Source: Porticoccaceae bacterium (GTDB taxonomy: Bacteria; Pseudomonadota; Gammaproteobacteria; Pseudomonadales; Porticoccaceae). Taken from it: DNA of 17,381 nt. Position 1 is the first letter of the stretch. Every line of letters begins with the position of its first letter. Shown here piece by piece: positions 15,774 through 17,381 of the stretch. The stretch is from assembly GCA_003491845.1 (NCBI GenBank), contig DNBN01000274.1:554-17934 (forward strand), read 5' to 3'. The notes beneath the pieces are model-generated. The model saw only the letters and a list, made by a program, of their open reading frames with translations. It had not been told where the DNA came from and ran no database searches. The translations under genes and the position numbers were made by a program.

Positions 15774-16474
15774 AGACGAGTGGTGCGTTTGGTGTGTATA
15801 CAGGCCTTTTCAGCACAAAGAAAGTTATTGAATTGTTACCCCTTATACTGGTGATAGGAATTGCTCTCACGCCGATTTCTGCTTTGGCTCAGAAGCAACC
15901 CTTAGCCAACCCAATGGTTGAGATAAAAACAGAGAAAGGCATTATTTTAGTAGAACTTTATCCAGACAAAGCACCAATTTCAGTCGACAACTTTATCAAG
16001 CACGTGAATGATTATCACTATGATGGGTTAATTTTTCACAGAGTTATCAACGACTTTATGATTCAGTCCGGTGGTTTCACTTTTGACATGACCCCACGTA
16101 ACTCCACCAGAGCTACGATCATAAATGAATCTGGCAATGGGCTGAAAAATGAACGAGGGACCATTGCAATGGCCCGAATGAGTGATCCAAATTCAGCTCA
16201 AGCGCAGTTTTTTATTAATCATAAGAATAACGCGTTTCTTGATGCTAAAGATAATAATTTGGGTTATACCGTATTTGGAAAAGTCGCCTCAGGCATGACT
16301 ACGGTAGACACAATCGCGAAAGTCAAAACGACTCGCCTCTACAGCTTCGCCGATGTGCCTGTGGAGCCTATCCGGATTCTTACCACAAGACTTGTCAATC
16401 CAAACGTTTGGACTGCAATTGAAGACCGAAAAACCGCAGCATCTGAGTTTGAACGGCCGATACCTCTCAAATAA
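15764..16474 (+). CDS. ppiA: Periplasmic cyclophilin-type peptidyl-prolyl isomerase
   Basis: Catalyses cis/trans isomerisation of X-Pro bonds in exported proteins. The 236 residues start with a long signal peptide: Lys19-Lys20, hydrophobic 22-38, likely cleavage after ALA at 40-42. The cyclophilin domain (about 49-212) has FHRVINDFMIQSGGF (91-105, catalytic Arg93), RGTIAMARMSDPNSAQAQFFIN (131-152) and NNAFLD (155-160). Phe stands where human cyclophilin A has the cyclosporin-binding Trp, as is usual in bacteria. A C-terminal extension of about 24 residues (PNVWTAIEDRKTAASEFERPIPLK) has no counterpart in E. coli PpiA. ATG 15764 lies inside the end of the SH3-protein gene with a poor SD, so translation may be coupled; GTG 15794 is an alternative start that keeps the signal peptide. 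Confidence 0.9.
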   Translation: MGLKTSGAFGVYTGLFSTKKVIELLPLILVIGIALTPISALAQKQPLANPMVEIKTEKGIILVELYPDKAPISVDNFIKHVNDYHYDGLIFHRVINDFMIQSGGFTFDMTPRNSTRATIINESGNGLKNERGTIAMARMSDPNSAQAQFFINHKNNAFLDAKDNNLGYTVFGKVASGMTTVDTIAKVKTTRLYSFADVPVEPIRILTTRLVNPNVWTAIEDRKTAASEFERPIPLK

Positions 16475-16486
16475 AAGCGATATACT

Positions 16487-17242
16487 ATGACTGCACTTAG
16501 CATTAATTTAAATAAAGTTAGTCTGTTGCGAAATTCTCGTGAAGGCAATTATCCTGACATCCTAAGCCACGCACAGCTGTGTATCGACAATGGCGCCGAT
16601 GGTATCACTGTGCACCCTCGCCCAGATCAACGACATATTCGACCCAGTGATGTGCGCATTTTAGGGGAACTGATCAGGTCGTTAGCTGGAGTAGAATTTA
16701 ATATCGAAGGCAATCCGTTTGCCCCCGCAGTAGCTGACTACCCGGGATTTTTACCTTTAGTAACAGAAATTCAGCCAGATCAATGTACGCTGGTACCTGA
16801 TGGCGATGATCAACTTACCTCAGATCATGGCTTTGACTTATTTCAATCTGGAAAAGCACTTGCGCCGATAATCGCTAGATTAAAAAGTCAAGGAATGCGG
16901 GTAAGTTTGTTTATGGACCCTGATGCTGAGCAAATTAAACAAGCCGCACTAATTGGAGCAGATCGAATTGAACTCTATACAGGCCCTTTTGCCGCGGCCT
17001 GGGGAACTGAGTCTGCAGACGATCTTTTTAATCAGCACAAACAGGCGGCTATATTGGCTACTAAATTAGGCATGGGAGTCAATGCTGGGCATGATCTCAA
17101 CCTCCATAACTTAGTAAAATTTGCCACTATTCCCAATCTATTGGAAGTATCTATTGGGCATGCCTTTATCGTAGACTCATTAACCATGGGAATGGCAAGT
17201 GCCGTGCAAACATATAAAAAACGCCTTAATAACCACCAATGA
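16487..17242 (+). CDS. pdxJ: Pyridoxine 5'-phosphate synthase (atypical PdxJ form)
   Basis: PdxJ condenses 1-deoxy-D-xylulose 5-phosphate with 3-amino-1-hydroxyacetone phosphate to make pyridoxine 5'-phosphate, the last ring-forming step of DXP-dependent vitamin B6 synthesis. The 251-residue TIM barrel has NLNKVSLLRNSREG (7-20), GADGITVHPRPDQRHI (36-51), VEFNIEGNP (69-77), SLFMDPDAEQI, GADRIELYTGPFA and GVNAGHDLN. E. coli PdxJ has Asp-His where this has Asn9-Lys10, and lacks the HPRPD and FNIEGNP forms; those match the version I recall from Xanthomonas and Bacteroidetes. It starts 12 bases after ppiA with a poor SD. It overlaps the next gene by 4 bases (ATGA). It is not next to recO and acpS, the common gammaproteobacterial location. 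Confidence 0.92.
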   Translation: MTALSINLNKVSLLRNSREGNYPDILSHAQLCIDNGADGITVHPRPDQRHIRPSDVRILGELIRSLAGVEFNIEGNPFAPAVADYPGFLPLVTEIQPDQCTLVPDGDDQLTSDHGFDLFQSGKALAPIIARLKSQGMRVSLFMDPDAEQIKQAALIGADRIELYTGPFAAAWGTESADDLFNQHKQAAILATKLGMGVNAGHDLNLHNLVKFATIPNLLEVSIGHAFIVDSLTMGMASAVQTYKKRLNNHQ

Positions 17243-17381
17243 CCACAATTACTGAGGTAGGCGCTAAAGCAAAGAGTTCTGTTACTAAGTCTTTTACCTT
17301 GAACTGTATTGGCGCTGGACGCACAGGATCGACCCTATGTCGGCTGTTGTCACCTTATATTAGTATTTCTCAAATTATAAA
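17239..17381 (+). CDS. Rossmann-fold protein, probable DUF2520 family (N-terminal fragment, cut by window edge)
   Basis: The first 47 codons of a gene that runs past the window end. ATG 17239 overlaps the pdxJ stop in ATGA, so translation is probably coupled. After a polar start (MTTITEVGAKAKSSVTKSF) comes a beta-strand and nucleotide-binding turn, LNCIGAGRTGSTLCRLLSPY. This is a GxGxxG-type dinucleotide-binding motif in the form seen in Rossmann-like/DUF2520 oxidoreductases (GAGRxGxTLxRLL). Other NAD(P)-binding families cannot be excluded from so short a piece. Its tight coupling to pdxJ hints at a shared pathway, but that is inference. Confidence 0.6.
   Translation, partial: MTTITEVGAKAKSSVTKSFTLNCIGAGRTGSTLCRLLSPYISISQII

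Noticed and set aside
1..17381. CRISPR arrays, insertion sequences, prophage, tRNA or rRNA genes
   Set aside because: No spaced direct repeats, transposase or integrase motifs, terminal inverted repeats, or RNA gene signatures were seen on either strand by eye.

Overview
The window reads as a contiguous piece of a gammaproteobacterial chromosome with moderate G+C and tightly packed housekeeping genes. No mobile elements, tRNA or rRNA genes, CRISPR arrays or phage genes were seen. The gene order most resembles Pseudomonas and its marine relatives (Pseudomonadales in the broad sense, including the former Cellvibrionales). Supporting points are the fused tyrA-aroA between pheA and cmk-rpsA, the divergent gyrA/ubiG pair, and the ubiG-mupP-yciK trio. 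Placement below order is a guess; a marine SAR92-like or related lineage would fit.

Layout. (1) Positions 1-7769, minus strand: gyrA, pheA, tyrA-aroA, cmk and rpsA (cut by the window edge) are read in that order. They link DNA supercoiling, aromatic amino-acid synthesis, CMP recycling and ribosomal protein S1. serC and hisC, which sit in this block in Pseudomonas, are absent. (2) Positions 7770-8374: an unusually long gap between divergent gyrA and ubiG, with candidate promoters and one possible 34-residue ORF. (3) Positions 8375-10576, plus strand: ubiG (ubiquinone), a MupP-like phosphatase (peptidoglycan recycling) and the short-chain dehydrogenase YciK. (4) Positions 10584-13719, minus strand: yciO, scpA, scpB and rluB, read in that order, with overlapping scpA/scpB and scpB/rluB ends; they cover chromosome condensation and 23S rRNA modification. 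(5) Positions 13880-17381, plus strand: a VC0807-type membrane protein, yciI, a YgiM-type SH3/coiled-coil envelope protein, a periplasmic cyclophilin, a Xanthomonas/Bacteroidetes-type pdxJ, and the start of a Rossmann-fold gene cut by the window edge.

Several gene starts are non-ATG and rest on clear Shine-Dalgarno sites: GTG for scpA and TTG for yciO. yciK also appears to start at TTG. Divergent promoters between yciO and the VC0807 gene are visible. I found no convincing new multi-gene system. The points most worth a second look are the class-II-like EPSP synthase domain in the fusion, the GyrA-box Lys-to-Met change, the small ORF between gyrA and ubiG, a VC0807 protein in the place usually held by YciB, the CPRC motif in the envelope SH3 domain, and the atypical PdxJ with its Rossmann partner.
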